Origin: Rossellomorea pakistanensis
GTDB lineage: Bacteria; Bacillota; Bacilli; Bacillales; Bacillaceae_B
DNA: 64,000 bases
NCBI RefSeq assembly: GCF_016908495.1
Contig: NZ_JAFBDZ010000002.1
Coordinates: 744,001-808,000 of the forward strand
Direction of reading: 5' to 3'
Below are positions 1 to 9,919 of this stretch, one piece after another. The notes below the pieces were generated by a model. The model was not told the DNA's origin, ran no database searches, and worked only from the letters and a program-made list of their open reading frames with translations. The position numbers were made by a program, and so were the translations under genes. Numbering within the stretch: position 1 is the stretch's first letter; the number at the start of each line of letters is the position of its first letter.

Positions 1-1
1 G

Positions 2-2653
2 AATATTGATCAAGAAATAGTTGGAGAAATTAAAATTGGAAACTCTTTAGAAGTTTTTCTATTTAATCAAGAATATTTTTATGTTTTGATAGGTGATCAG
101 AAATTTCTCGTAGATCGTTCAAAGTATGAGAAGTATTTGAGTCTTTATTCCAATGGCATTGATGAAATAGAAAATGAAAATGTTACAGATATAAATGATG
201 AAAATGCTAATAAAGATACCTCAATTGTTGAACAAGAAGGTAGTACTGAATTAACACCATCGGAAAATCAAAATGAAGAGTCAACTGCTAAACAACCGAA
301 TGAAAAAATAATTGACAATGAACCTGCTGAACTGAATGAGCAGAAATCTACATTCGATACTAAAAGAACTCTATCATTTACTTCAACTTCTGATGAATCA
401 GATACTGTACGATTTGAGCCAGATGATAATTTTTTCACAGTGACAACGGAAAGTGTCCCAATATATGATAATAGTTTTACACCAATGAAAATTATAGGAT
501 ATTTATCTCAAGGTGAGGAATATCCTAGAACACGTGATTATACTAGTTGGCATGAAATCCAATTTGGTGATTCTACCCGTTTTGTTCCAAAAGAAGGAAC
601 CGTTCCAAGTGATGGCAAGAGTCTTTTAAATCAAACGAATGGTCAATCCTTTACAGGGGAAATACAAACAACTAAGTCTGTTGACGTATATGACAATACT
701 GGTAGCTCTTTAGTTTCATTTGGTACCCTTAAGGCTGGTATTAAACTTCCTTATATAAAAGAATATACTAGCTGGTATAGTGTGGTAATTTCTGGCAGAG
801 TTGGATTTATCAAGAAATCTGGGGCTGAAAATCTATCTAACATTTCTGATCCTAATGAATTTACACTAAATGATAAATACTTTAGAGTAACTGAGGATCA
901 CCAACCTATATTTGAAAAAAGAAATGGTGAACTTGTTGAAGTAGGGTATTTAGATAAAGGAGAGTATCCTAGAACAAGAGGTTATACAAATTGGCATGAA
1001 ATAAAATTTAATGGATCTACCGCCTTTGTTCACATAGATTCAACGGTTCCATCTGACGGAAATAATATTACCAACTTAAATAACCAGTATGTTAATGGAG
1101 TAAGAAGCTTTTTAGTAGAGAACGATGTAGCAGTATATGATAATACTAAACCAGAGGGGCTTGTGCCTTTTGCTAGTCTTAAAACAGGTGTTAAATACCA
1201 AGTTGTAAATGAAAGTGAACACTGGTATCGAATACTAATTTCTGGTCTAGTAGGCTTTGTAAGGAAATCGGATGTTAAAGGGAATTTTTTACCCGAAGAT
1301 AAATATTTTAAAGTTAGAAAAGATACACCAGTTTATGACAACAGAAGTGGTTCTTTAAAGCAGGTAGGAATATTAAAGGCTGGAGAGGTATATCCTAGAA
1401 GAAGAGATTACACAAGTTGGCATCAAATCCAATATAGTGATTTTTTTGCTTATGTTTCCAAGGATAATACTGTACCAGATTCAGGGACAACTTTGACTAA
1501 TAAAAATACTAATTGGAAAAATAGCTTAAGAGAATTTGCAGCTACAGAGAATATTCCGGTTTATGACAATACTAAATCAGGTCCATTAATTCATTTTGGA
1601 ACTATATTAGAAGGTGAACATTACTATATAGCTGATGAAACACCGAGCTATTGGGGAGTTATTCTAGCAGATCGGATTGGCTGGGTGAAAAAAGAAAACA
1701 CCATTGCTGGTGTAATTAAAAAGTTTGAATACACTGATTATGATATTTCTATTGATGAGTTTTTAGAGAAACAGAAAGCTGTAAATCCTCAAACTGACCT
1801 TTATGATATAGGTTACGTTTCAGGGGATTATATACAAACAACCTCAAGTACGAGTTATCCGAAATCAGGAACAGTTACTGATAATTTAAGAATTCGAAGT
1901 GGTCCAACCACAAGTGGAACAACTACCTATATGATTACTCCTAAAGGAAGTACTCTTACCCTTCTTCGAGAAGAAGATAATGGATGGTATAAAGTGAGAC
2001 TCCCACAAACCTGGGTTAATGCTGAAGATGATGATATTCTGCACTATTTAGATGCATCTAACTTTTATGATGATTCTAGAGGAATTCTTCAATTCTTAGT
2101 TTTATCTAGAAATGCAGGATTACCAGTTTCTGAGATAAATGGATTACTCACTAACAAAGGAATACTTCATGGTAGAGGAGAAGCATTTATTATGGGAAGT
2201 TCCCTATATAATATTAATGAGGTGTACCTTGTATCCCATGCTTTATTGGAAACTGGAAATGGCTCTTCTAAACTAGCTACAGGAATTAAAGTAAATGAGG
2301 TAGATGGAAAACCTGTTCCTGAAAGAATAGTTTATAACATGTATGGAATTGGAGCCTATGACTCTGATCCACTAAAATACGGAGCAGAATTTGCTTATAA
2401 GCAGGAGTGGTTTACTCCAGAAGCGGCCATAATTGGAGGGGCTAAGTTTATTGGAGAAACATATATTCACAATCCTGATTATCAACAAGATACTTTATAT
2501 GAGATGAGATGGAACCCTGCGTTACCTGCTACTCACCAGTATGCAACGGATATTGGCTGGGCATATAAGCAAACAGCGCATATCTCAAGTCTTTACAGTC
2601 AATTAAATAGCTATATATTGTATTTAAATATTCCGAGATTTTTAGATAAATAG
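2..2653 (+). CDS. Secreted N-acetylglucosaminidase with SH3-like repeats (5' partial)
   Basis: The frame is open to the left edge, so the start and any signal peptide lie outside; the first visible start (TTG at 86) is internal. After an acidic low-complexity stretch there are three pairs of two alternating SH3-like units (type A ending in VPSDG, type B with VYDNT), roughly 60 residues each, up to about residue 570 from the left edge. A bacterial SH3_3 domain (NLRIRSGPTTSGT) follows, then a C-terminal glucosaminidase domain with HALLETGNGSSKLA and YNMYGIGAYDSDP, as in GH73 enzymes such as LytD/LytG. The expected role is hydrolysis of the peptidoglycan glycan strand, with the repeats binding the wall. 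Position before a wall-polymer gene set fits an autolysin. The enzymatic class is clear; substrate and repeat ligand are inferred. Confidence 0.85.
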   Translation, partial: NIDQEIVGEIKIGNSLEVFLFNQEYFYVLIGDQKFLVDRSKYEKYLSLYSNGIDEIENENVTDINDENANKDTSIVEQEGSTELTPSENQNEESTAKQPNEKIIDNEPAELNEQKSTFDTKRTLSFTSTSDESDTVRFEPDDNFFTVTTESVPIYDNSFTPMKIIGYLSQGEEYPRTRDYTSWHEIQFGDSTRFVPKEGTVPSDGKSLLNQTNGQSFTGEIQTTKSVDVYDNTGSSLVSFGTLKAGIKLPYIKEYTSWYSVVISGRVGFIKKSGAENLSNISDPNEFTLNDKYFRVTEDHQPIFEKRNGELVEVGYLDKGEYPRTRGYTNWHEIKFNGSTAFVHIDSTVPSDGNNITNLNNQYVNGVRSFLVENDVAVYDNTKPEGLVPFASLKTGVKYQVVNESEHWYRILISGLVGFVRKSDVKGNFLPEDKYFKVRKDTPVYDNRSGSLKQVGILKAGEVYPRRRDYTSWHQIQYSDFFAYVSKDNTVPDSGTTLTNKNTNWKNSLREFAATENIPVYDNTKSGPLIHFGTILEGEHYYIADETPSYWGVILADRIGWVKKENTIAGVIKKFEYTDYDISIDEFLEKQKAVNPQTDLYDIGYVSGDYIQTTSSTSYPKSGTVTDNLRIRSGPTTSGTTTYMITPKGSTLTLLREEDNGWYKVRLPQTWVNAEDDDILHYLDASNFYDDSRGILQFLVLSRNAGLPVSEINGLLTNKGILHGRGEAFIMGSSLYNINEVYLVSHALLETGNGSSKLATGIKVNEVDGKPVPERIVYNMYGIGAYDSDPLKYGAEFAYKQEWFTPEAAIIGGAKFIGETYIHNPDYQQDTLYEMRWNPALPATHQYATDIGWAYKQTAHISSLYSQLNSYILYLNIPRFLDK

Positions 2654-2655
2654 TA

Positions 2656-2683
2656 AAAAACGGTCTCATTGACCGTTTTTTTT
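2656..2683 (+). terminator. Intrinsic terminator after the glucosaminidase
   Basis: AAACGGTC and GACCGTTT form an 8-bp stem around a TCATT-type loop, followed by a run of T. It separates the glucosaminidase from the next gene. Confidence 0.85.
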
Positions 2684-2724
2684 ATCGGAATTACATGGAA
2701 AAAATTAAAAAAAGAGGGATTAAT

Positions 2725-4851
2725 ATGAAATCAACTAAACTGATTTTTGTTATTTTTTTATCTTTAATACTTATTACTTCGGGTATATTTCCGATAAATA
2801 ATAGTAGTAAAAATAGTGTAAAAGCAGCAAATATCTATAATCCATTTAAAATTACAATTAAAAAAGCTACCTATCTATATAAAAAGTCAGGAAATAAATT
2901 AGTTAGGTATAAGTATGCATCTGCAGGAAGGATATTTACTCCAATTACGCGCTCAAGTGATTATTTTGTTATACGACCGTACAGCACATCTTACTATATT
3001 CCAGTGTCTGATGCAGAACTAAATACAAATTCAATTTATATGAGTACTCTTACAAGTGGAGTATACGAGAGGCTAATACAAGAATTTTACACAAGATCAA
3101 ATAGGGGAGAAAAATCATATATATATAACCAATATTCAAAGGATAAATTGAAAGAATATGCTGATTCTGCTATAAAGGGTAACTGGAAGTTGTTAGCTTA
3201 TCCTCATGATGTGAAGGTGGAAAATTTAGATGAGTTCGATTGGAGACATGGTCTTCCATACGTCAATTCTTATCTATTTCAATTAAATTATCTCATGGTT
3301 GTTGAGCAACTCACTCAGGCATATAAAGAATATAAGAATCCAGAATATTTAATTTATGCTAGAGAAGTAATTAAGGATTGGCATGAAGATTTTCCAATTG
3401 AAGGATATAGAAGCTATAAATGGGGATACAATGATCACGGGACAGCAATAAGAACTTTTATTTTGATTGACTTTTGGAATACTTATAAAAATACTTCCTT
3501 GAATAATCTCCATGAATCTGAATTCGCAAATGAAATAATGACTATGTTTTATGAACATGGATGGTTACTAAATTTGTGGAGCTTCTATAGACCAAACAAT
3601 AATCATGGGATGTTCCAAGACTTAGCGTTGCTTGCGATTTCAGAAACATATCCAGATCTTGCTGCTGCATCTGAATGGAAAAATACTGCTAAAGATAGAC
3701 TAATGGATCAAATAGAACATGGAATTTCAATTGATGGTCTTCATATGGAGCACTCTCCTATGTACCAACATTATATTTATACTAGTTTAATTGGTTTCGT
3801 TGATTGGGCTGAACAAAATAAGTTTGAATTGCCTAATGAGATGATTCGTCGCGTCAAAGAAATGCCTCGAAATTTAACGTATCTAACTAAACCAAACGGA
3901 GTAATGCCAATATTTGGTGACTCTCCTGCTACTTTAATGACTCCAGGGATTGTTCCTTATGCATCCTCTTATCCCGAAATGGTTTATGCAATGACCAGTG
4001 GAGAGGATGGGGGAAGTCCTAGTAAAAATGCAGTGAATCTTTCTGATCAATATGCGATTTTCAGACAACATTGGGGTGAGGAGAAGCCTTTCGATCAATC
4101 TATTTTCTTTGGAATGACATCTGGATTTCATAGTACAGCTCATAAACACCCTGATGATCTTAGTATTGAATTATACGGCTTCGGTGGTGACTATATAGTT
4201 GAAACTGGACGTTATGCATATATTACATCAGATGAGAGAAGAGAGGCATTATCTACAGCAGCACATAATGTAGTCCAAGTGGAAGGGACCGAATTTTCTC
4301 TGGATACTGATAACATCGGTAAAAGTAAAATTGAAGATGTAAATGTAAAAAGTAATGGAACTCTAGAGGCGGTGGGGTCTCATAGCTTAACTCCAGGAAT
4401 AGTTCACAGAAGAAGGGTATTATACGATAAGAATAAAACCTTTCTTATTTCGGATACAGTTAAAGGAACCTATACTAGAAACTATATTCAAAGATTTCAT
4501 TTAGCTCCGGAATTTACAGTCGAAAAAAATGATGTAAGGTTAACGGTAGCTAAACATCCCTCTGGGAGAACACTTTCATTAATACAGGTTTATGCACCAA
4601 CATTAATTACTCCAAATAAACAAACGAGCCATGTTTCATATAAAGATTATACTTGGACTCCCCGAACACAATTAACATACGAACAAAAACATAGAAGTGT
4701 TCGATTTATGACTTTAATTCATTTAGGTGAAAATAATGGTGATATTCTAACAGATGCTAAAGTTACAAGAGATGGAGATATTTATACTGTTCATTATCAA
4801 TCTAATAATGATACTGAGTATAAAGAATTTAATTTTACATCTGAATGGTAA
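2725..4851 (+). CDS. Secreted heparinase II/III family protein
   Basis: The start at 2725 is preferred over an upstream ATG at 2695 because AGAGGG sits 6 bases before it and the product then opens with a signal peptide (MKSTKLIFVIFLSLILITSG). An SH3-like segment follows (about residues 35-90), then an alpha-helical toroid domain with the family motif NNNHGMFQDLALLA and a heparinase II/III beta-sandwich domain containing STAHKHPDDLS and AAHNVVQVEG. Such proteins are polysaccharide lyases acting on uronic-acid polymers. Beside autolysin and teichuronic/teichoic-type genes, a substrate in the cell's own wall or capsule polysaccharide is plausible but unproven. The gene stands alone between two terminator/promoter regions. 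Confidence 0.8.
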   Translation: MKSTKLIFVIFLSLILITSGIFPINNSSKNSVKAANIYNPFKITIKKATYLYKKSGNKLVRYKYASAGRIFTPITRSSDYFVIRPYSTSYYIPVSDAELNTNSIYMSTLTSGVYERLIQEFYTRSNRGEKSYIYNQYSKDKLKEYADSAIKGNWKLLAYPHDVKVENLDEFDWRHGLPYVNSYLFQLNYLMVVEQLTQAYKEYKNPEYLIYAREVIKDWHEDFPIEGYRSYKWGYNDHGTAIRTFILIDFWNTYKNTSLNNLHESEFANEIMTMFYEHGWLLNLWSFYRPNNNHGMFQDLALLAISETYPDLAAASEWKNTAKDRLMDQIEHGISIDGLHMEHSPMYQHYIYTSLIGFVDWAEQNKFELPNEMIRRVKEMPRNLTYLTKPNGVMPIFGDSPATLMTPGIVPYASSYPEMVYAMTSGEDGGSPSKNAVNLSDQYAIFRQHWGEEKPFDQSIFFGMTSGFHSTAHKHPDDLSIELYGFGGDYIVETGRYAYITSDERREALSTAAHNVVQVEGTEFSLDTDNIGKSKIEDVNVKSNGTLEAVGSHSLTPGIVHRRRVLYDKNKTFLISDTVKGTYTRNYIQRFHLAPEFTVEKNDVRLTVAKHPSGRTLSLIQVYAPTLITPNKQTSHVSYKDYTWTPRTQLTYEQKHRSVRFMTLIHLGENNGDILTDAKVTRDGDIYTVHYQSNNDTEYKEFNFTSEW

Positions 4852-4903
4852 ATACTCCTTTAAAATGTGATAAGTATTATTACTATGATAATTATCTTTC
4901 AGT

Positions 4904-4933
4904 TTGATTTTAGAATATAGAAGAGGGTATAAT
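4904..4933 (+). promoter_or_regulatory. Sigma-A-like promoter before mnaA
   Basis: TTGATT (4904-4909) and TATAAT (4928-4933) are separated by 18 bases and lie 37 bases before the mnaA start codon. Confidence 0.5.
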
Positions 4934-4969
4934 TTACTTTAAAGTTTGGAATTTAAAAGGAGTCTTATT

Positions 4970-6118
4970 ATGAATCGCAAACTAAAAGTAATGACAATTT
5001 TCGGTACAAGACCGGAAGCCATAAAAATGGCCCCGCTTGTCCTTGAATTAGAAAAGCATTTAGAAGATATCGACTCAATTGTGACTGTAACAGCCCAGCA
5101 TCGTCAAATGCTAGACCAAGTCCTTGAAATTTTTAATGTGACCCCTGATCATGATTTAAATATCATGAAAGATAGACAAACCTTAACCGGTGTGACGACA
5201 AGGGCTCTAGAAGGTTTAGATAGTATTATGAAGGAAGTAAAACCTGACTTGGTGCTTGTGCATGGCGATACAACTACAACTTTTGTGGCAAGCTTAGCTG
5301 CTTTCTATAATCAAATTGCGGTAGGGCATGTAGAAGCTGGCTTAAGGACATGGAATAAATACTCCCCGTTTCCAGAAGAGGTAAATCGTCAAATTACAGG
5401 AGTTATTGCTGACCTTCATTTTGCGCCTACACAGAAGGCAGAACTAAACTTGATAAATGAAAATAAGAAGAATGATACAATTTTTGTAACTGGGAATACT
5501 GCTATAGATGCTCTTAAAACAACAGTGAGTGAAGATTATAGTAGTGAAGTTCTTGAAAAAGTAGGGGATGATAGAATGATCCTCCTTACTGCTCATCGCC
5601 GTGAAAATCTAGGGGAACCAATGAGAAATATGTTTAAAGCAATTAAACGCCTGGTAACTGATCATGAGGATGTTCAAGTGGTCTATCCAGTTCATTTAAA
5701 CCCTGCTGTAAGGGAAATAGCTGATGAAATTCTTGGGGATGATTCTAGAATCCATTTAATTGAGCCACTAGGTGTATATGATTTCCATAACTTTGCATCT
5801 CGAGCGCATATCATACTAACAGATTCCGGTGGAGTTCAAGAAGAAGCACCTTCACTTGGAGTTCCTGTACTAGTATTGCGAGATACCACTGAAAGACCAG
5901 AGGGGATTGAAGCAGGAACTCTTAAACTTGCAGGTACTGAAGAAGATACTATTTATAATTTAGCTCATGAATTATTAAATGATCAAGAAGCATATGATCA
6001 AATGGCTAAGGCATCTAATCCTTATGGGGATGGACAAGCTTCGAATAGAATTGTTCAAGCCATTCTTCATCACTTTGGAAAGAGAGATCAAAAACCAGAA
6101 CCATTCTATCAAAAATAA
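4970..6118 (+). CDS. mnaA: UDP-N-acetylglucosamine 2-epimerase (non-hydrolysing)
   Basis: The 382-aa product matches WecB/MnaA along its length: MTIFGTRPEAIKMAPLV at the N-terminus, HGDTTTTF, VEAGLRTWNKYSPFPEE, LTAHRRENLGEP and the C-terminal nucleotide-binding segment DSGGVQEEAPSLGVPVLVLR. It interconverts UDP-GlcNAc and UDP-ManNAc in the cytoplasm, supplying the ManNAc of teichoic-acid linkage units. ATG 4970 is chosen over an upstream TTG because AAAAGGAGT ends seven bases before it. It has its own promoter and terminator. The nearby tagO supplies the first lipid-linked GlcNAc of the same pathway. Confidence 0.95.
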   Translation: MNRKLKVMTIFGTRPEAIKMAPLVLELEKHLEDIDSIVTVTAQHRQMLDQVLEIFNVTPDHDLNIMKDRQTLTGVTTRALEGLDSIMKEVKPDLVLVHGDTTTTFVASLAAFYNQIAVGHVEAGLRTWNKYSPFPEEVNRQITGVIADLHFAPTQKAELNLINENKKNDTIFVTGNTAIDALKTTVSEDYSSEVLEKVGDDRMILLTAHRRENLGEPMRNMFKAIKRLVTDHEDVQVVYPVHLNPAVREIADEILGDDSRIHLIEPLGVYDFHNFASRAHIILTDSGGVQEEAPSLGVPVLVLRDTTERPEGIEAGTLKLAGTEEDTIYNLAHELLNDQEAYDQMAKASNPYGDGQASNRIVQAILHHFGKRDQKPEPFYQK

Positions 6119-6150
6119 TTCAAAGAAGTAAAAAAATAAAATAAACATAA

Positions 6151-6193
6151 AAATCGGCATGGGCTTTGTATTTGTCAAGGCACATGCCGATTT
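6151..6193. terminator. Bidirectional terminator between mnaA and a convergent gene
   Basis: AAATCGGCATG and CATGCCGATTT are perfect 11-bp arms around a 21-base loop. A/T-rich tails on both sides suit both convergent genes. Confidence 0.75.
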
Positions 6194-6202
6194 ATTATTA
6201 TG

Positions 6203-7402
6203 TCATAGATTTAGGAGGCTTTTGTTTAACTTCTTTGCTAGTTTTTTTCGATTAAAATTATCTGAAAGGTGATATTGCATGGTTGTTTTCATGTGATCAA
6301 GAGTAACTTGGCTGTTCTTAGCTTCTAATAGAGCCCTGATAAAATCTTTTTCGTTTTCCGGTTCGAAAAATAACCCTGCACTATTTTTTTCAACGATTTC
6401 CCTAGTTTCTCCGTCAACTCCTACCAAAGTAGGAACCCCCATTGCCATATAATCGAAAAGTTTTGACGGAATGGTTATTTCAAATAATGGCTGTTTTTTT
6501 AAGCTGACTATTCCTATGTCGGTTTCATAGTAAAAAGATTCTAAGTCTTTTTTCGGCAAACTATCCATAAATAGAATATTAGTTAATTTTAAATCCCTTG
6601 CTTGTTTCACTAGGGCATCCTTTTCTACTCCTTCACCAATAAAGAGAAAAAATATTGATGAATCTATTTGGTTAACTTTTCTTGCAGCATTTACAACGGT
6701 TTTAAGCCCTTGTGCAGCGCCTATGTTACCAGCGTAAAGCACTAGAAATGAGTCTTTAGGAATATTATATTGTTCCTTTATATCTATTTTTCTAGTCGGT
6801 GATTTTATATCCGAAGGGTTCACCCCATTATAAATGACAGAAATCTTTGTTTCGGGAATTCCTAGGGAGATTAGTTTATCTTTATAACCATTTGTTACCA
6901 CGACAATATGGTCCGCTTTTTTATAAAGAAATCTTTCTAGTTTTCTAGCTAAATTTAGAAGACGCTTATTTTGAAATTGCCCTAAAATTTCTGCAAAATC
7001 AACCCATAGATCTCTTACTTCAAAGACAAATTTTGCTCGATGGATTTTACTTAGAAAGTAGCCTGTCACCCCTTGGAATAGTTGTGGTGACGTTGCATAG
7101 ACAATATCTGGTTTTCGAACACGCAGACCAGATATGAATGAGGAAATGGCGAAACTGATATAATTTGCCAGTCTCCGAAAAGAGCTAGATTTGGTATCCT
7201 TTATACTAATTGAACGGTATATATTTAATTTATTTGTTTTTTTCTTTTCAAAAAGTTTATTAGACTTCATATTATTTGGGAAGGACGTTAATATGTGTAG
7301 ATCGTGTCCTAACTCAGATAGGTTAGAACTCATGTCAAAAGCTCTTCCTTGTGCAGCACCTATTTCGGGTGGGAAATGTTGTGAAACATATATTATTCTC
7401 AT
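6203..7402 (-). CDS. Glycosyltransferase family 4 protein (WbuB-like)
   Basis: A 399-aa GT-B glycosyltransferase. The N-terminal acceptor domain begins MRIIYVSQHFPPEIGAAQG; the C-terminal donor domain carries LYAGNIGAAQGL, FIGEGVEKDAL and the GT4 segment PSKLFDYMAMGVPTLVGV. GT4 enzymes transfer sugars from nucleotide-sugar donors with retention, here probably at the inner membrane face during surface-polysaccharide assembly. AAAGGGA lies nine bases before the ATG. It is divergent from the next glycosyltransferase and convergent with mnaA. Donor and acceptor cannot be told from sequence. Confidence 0.85.
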   Translation of the reverse strand: MRIIYVSQHFPPEIGAAQGRAFDMSSNLSELGHDLHILTSFPNNMKSNKLFEKKKTNKLNIYRSISIKDTKSSSFRRLANYISFAISSFISGLRVRKPDIVYATSPQLFQGVTGYFLSKIHRAKFVFEVRDLWVDFAEILGQFQNKRLLNLARKLERFLYKKADHIVVVTNGYKDKLISLGIPETKISVIYNGVNPSDIKSPTRKIDIKEQYNIPKDSFLVLYAGNIGAAQGLKTVVNAARKVNQIDSSIFFLFIGEGVEKDALVKQARDLKLTNILFMDSLPKKDLESFYYETDIGIVSLKKQPLFEITIPSKLFDYMAMGVPTLVGVDGETREIVEKNSAGLFFEPENEKDFIRALLEAKNSQVTLDHMKTTMQYHLSDNFNRKKLAKKLNKSLLNL

Positions 7403-7501
7403 ATTAATCCCTTTCGTTTATGGTAGTAATAGCAATTATCATTAAATTATTGTAAATTATAATTGCGTAATAAACAACTTAACAATAAAAAGGATGTTTT
7501 T

Positions 7502-8632
7502 ATGAAGAAAAAGGTCTGTGTTATTACATCGGTTCATCAAGCATATGATGGGAGGATTTACCATAAACAATGTAAAAGCTTAGTTAAGCACGGTTATGAA
7601 GTGATTTTGATTGCTCCTACACCTGAAAATATAACGATAGCTAGAGAAGACAATATTAATTTAATAACGATCAATAAACCAAACAGCGAATGGAAAAGAT
7701 TTTTAAAAACATTAACAGTAATAAAATTAGCATTAAACACTAAAGCCGATTTATTCCATTTCCATGACCCAGAATTAATCCCAGCGGGTACACTAATCCG
7801 ATTAATTAGCCGAAAACCAGTCATTTTTGATGTTCATGAACATTATCCCAATGCCATAATGAGCAAAAGGTATTTAAAAACATGGCTGAAAATACCTATC
7901 AGATGGGTTTATGAGATTATAGAGAAGGTATGTCTACCTGTAATGTCAGGAATAGTTTATACTACTAAAGAGATTGGTGCACGTTACAAAAAGTATAAAA
8001 GTGTTAAAATTGAGAATTACCCACTTAAAGGCATGTTTACCCAAACTAGAAAAGACTGCATAGCTCCGAAAAAATTATTATATTTAGGTGGAATTACAGC
8101 CATTAGGGGAATAGAAGAGCTTATACATGCAATGGAAGTGGTTGTGAAAAATGAACCCGAAACTACTACTTTAACATTTGTAGGAGCTTTTGAATCAAAA
8201 GCATTTGAAACGAAAATAAAAAACTTAATTTCAGAGTTGGATTTGGAAAACCATATCCTTTTTAAAGGAAAGGTACCTTATGAAGATATAGAAAAGTATC
8301 TATCAACGTCTTCAATAGGGATCATTCCTTATCTTCCAGTACCTAATCATTTAGTATGTTTACCAAATAAACTTTTTGAATACATGGCTTCAGGAGTAGC
8401 TGTAGTCGCTTCAGATTTCGATCATTATGGAGAAGTTGTTAACCAATCTAATAGTGGAATTACAGTCGATCCTTCAAACCCTTTGTCTATCGCACATGGT
8501 TTACTCTCGTTAATGAGAGACCCGGAAAAAGTAAGATCTTTTAGTAGTAATGGTCAATACTGGTTTAACGAAAAATATAATTGGGAAATAGAAGAGAAGA
8601 AGTTAATCAACTTTTATCAAAACTTTATTTAA
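7502..8632 (+). CDS. Glycosyltransferase family 4 protein
   Basis: A 376-aa GT-B glycosyltransferase. ATG 7502 is preferred over TTG 7463 because AAAAAGGATG precedes it at good spacing and the protein then begins MKKKVCVITSVHQAYDGRI, a typical GT4 N-terminus. The HFHDPELIPAG and FDVHEHYPNA segments are in the N-domain; YLGGITAIRGIEEL and PNKLFEYMASGVAVVASDF are in the donor domain. It probably adds a sugar during wall or capsule polymer assembly. It is divergent from the GT4 gene on its left, and no terminator is obvious before the tagO promoter. Confidence 0.85.
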   Translation: MKKKVCVITSVHQAYDGRIYHKQCKSLVKHGYEVILIAPTPENITIAREDNINLITINKPNSEWKRFLKTLTVIKLALNTKADLFHFHDPELIPAGTLIRLISRKPVIFDVHEHYPNAIMSKRYLKTWLKIPIRWVYEIIEKVCLPVMSGIVYTTKEIGARYKKYKSVKIENYPLKGMFTQTRKDCIAPKKLLYLGGITAIRGIEELIHAMEVVVKNEPETTTLTFVGAFESKAFETKIKNLISELDLENHILFKGKVPYEDIEKYLSTSSIGIIPYLPVPNHLVCLPNKLFEYMASGVAVVASDFDHYGEVVNQSNSGITVDPSNPLSIAHGLLSLMRDPEKVRSFSSNGQYWFNEKYNWEIEEKKLINFYQNFI

Positions 8633-8736
8633 TGGACTAGGGGATAAATGGTTTTTGTTATACTCCACCGAAAAGTAGTAAAAACTAATATTAACTTTTA
8701 AAAGTTTTCTGTCACATAAGAGTAATAAAAAACTTG

Positions 8737-8764
8737 TTGAAAGTTATAAAATTTTTGCTATGAT
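8737..8764 (+). promoter_or_regulatory. Sigma-A-like promoter of tagO
   Basis: TTGAAA (8737-8742), a 16-base spacer and TATGAT (8759-8764) lie 38 bases before the start codon. Confidence 0.6.
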
Positions 8765-8802
8765 GAAGGAAGTGTAACTATACCCTTAAGAAGGTGTTTC
8801 AG

Positions 8803-9888
8803 ATGACGCACACAATTTTAGAATTAATCATTGCATTTGTTATTTCATTTATTGTTTCAATTTGTGTTACTCCTTTAATAAAAAAGTTTGCATTTAAAAT
8901 TGGAGCTGTTGATCATCCAAATGCAAGGAAGGTTCATGTAGGTGTTATGCCTAGATTAGGTGGACTTGCTATATTTATTGGATTTTTAGCTGGTTTTTTA
9001 TTCTTGATGCCAAGTTCTATATATATGAATGAAATCGTACTAGGTGCTTTAATTATCTTAGCGGTAGGAATCCTTGATGATTTGTATACCCTTAGTCCAA
9101 AAGTTAAACTAGTCGGTCAAGTTATTGCAGCTCTATTGGTCATTTCTTCAGGATTATTGATAGATAAATTAACTCTCCCTTTTTTAGGAGTTGTTTATTT
9201 AGAATGGTTGAGTATACCAGTTACCTTACTCTGGATAGTAGGTGTTACCAATGCAATTAACCTTATTGACGGTTTAGATGGTCTAGCTGCAGGAGTATCA
9301 TCCATAGCACTTAGCAGCATTCTTGTTATGGCGGTAGCTGATAACCAGTTAGTTGTAATAGCATTGTGTGTAATATTGATCGGTAGTAGTATTGGTTTCC
9401 TATTTCATAACTTTTATCCAGCAAAAATATTTATGGGTGACACTGGAGCGTTATTTTTAGGATATTCCATTGCCATTATTTCGATGCTAGGTTTGTTTAA
9501 AAATGTCACTTTATTTAGTTTTATTATTCCTATAATTGTGTTAGCTATCCCAATTTTTGACACACTTTTTGCCATTATAAGAAGAGCATTAAATAAGAAA
9601 AACTTTGCACAGCCAGATAAACAACATCTTCATTATTGTATTGTGAGTTTGGGGTTTTCTCACAGAACCTCAGTACTTATCATATACTTTGTAAGTGCTT
9701 GTTTTGGTGGTGCAGCCATTCTTTTTTCAAATGCTACATTGTGGGTGTCGATAATAATCATTTTCGTACTTTTACTACTGATACAGTTTTCAGCAGAGGT
9801 AATTGGTTTAATCGGACATAACCACCGGCCTTTAATTAATGCAATCAAGCGGTTAATAGAAGTGAAGAGACCACAAAAAGACCAATAA
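8803..9888 (+). CDS. tagO: Undecaprenyl-phosphate GlcNAc-1-phosphate transferase
   Basis: A 361-aa polytopic membrane protein of the MraY/WecA/TagO family. It transfers GlcNAc-1-phosphate from UDP-GlcNAc to undecaprenyl phosphate, the committed step of wall teichoic acid (and teichuronic-type) synthesis. Family motifs are HVGVMPRLGGLAIF, the Asp pair ILDDLYTL, NAINLIDGLDGLAAG and FMGDTGALFLGY; the cytoplasmic HLHY loop is QHLHYCIV. ATG 8803 is chosen over GTG 8794 because the latter overlaps the AAGAAGGTG ribosome site. In B. subtilis tagO also neighbours tagV, yvyE and degSU. Confidence 0.93.
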   Translation: MTHTILELIIAFVISFIVSICVTPLIKKFAFKIGAVDHPNARKVHVGVMPRLGGLAIFIGFLAGFLFLMPSSIYMNEIVLGALIILAVGILDDLYTLSPKVKLVGQVIAALLVISSGLLIDKLTLPFLGVVYLEWLSIPVTLLWIVGVTNAINLIDGLDGLAAGVSSIALSSILVMAVADNQLVVIALCVILIGSSIGFLFHNFYPAKIFMGDTGALFLGYSIAIISMLGLFKNVTLFSFIIPIIVLAIPIFDTLFAIIRRALNKKNFAQPDKQHLHYCIVSLGFSHRTSVLIIYFVSACFGGAAILFSNATLWVSIIIIFVLLLLIQFSAEVIGLIGHNHRPLINAIKRLIEVKRPQKDQ

Positions 9889-9919
9889 AAAAGTCACCCG
9901 GAGTTCGGGTGACTTTTTT
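9886..9919. terminator. Bidirectional terminator between tagO and the LCP gene
   Basis: AAAAAGTCACCCG and CGGGTGACTTTTT form a 13-bp hairpin with A and T runs on both flanks, placed exactly between two convergent stop codons. Confidence 0.9.
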
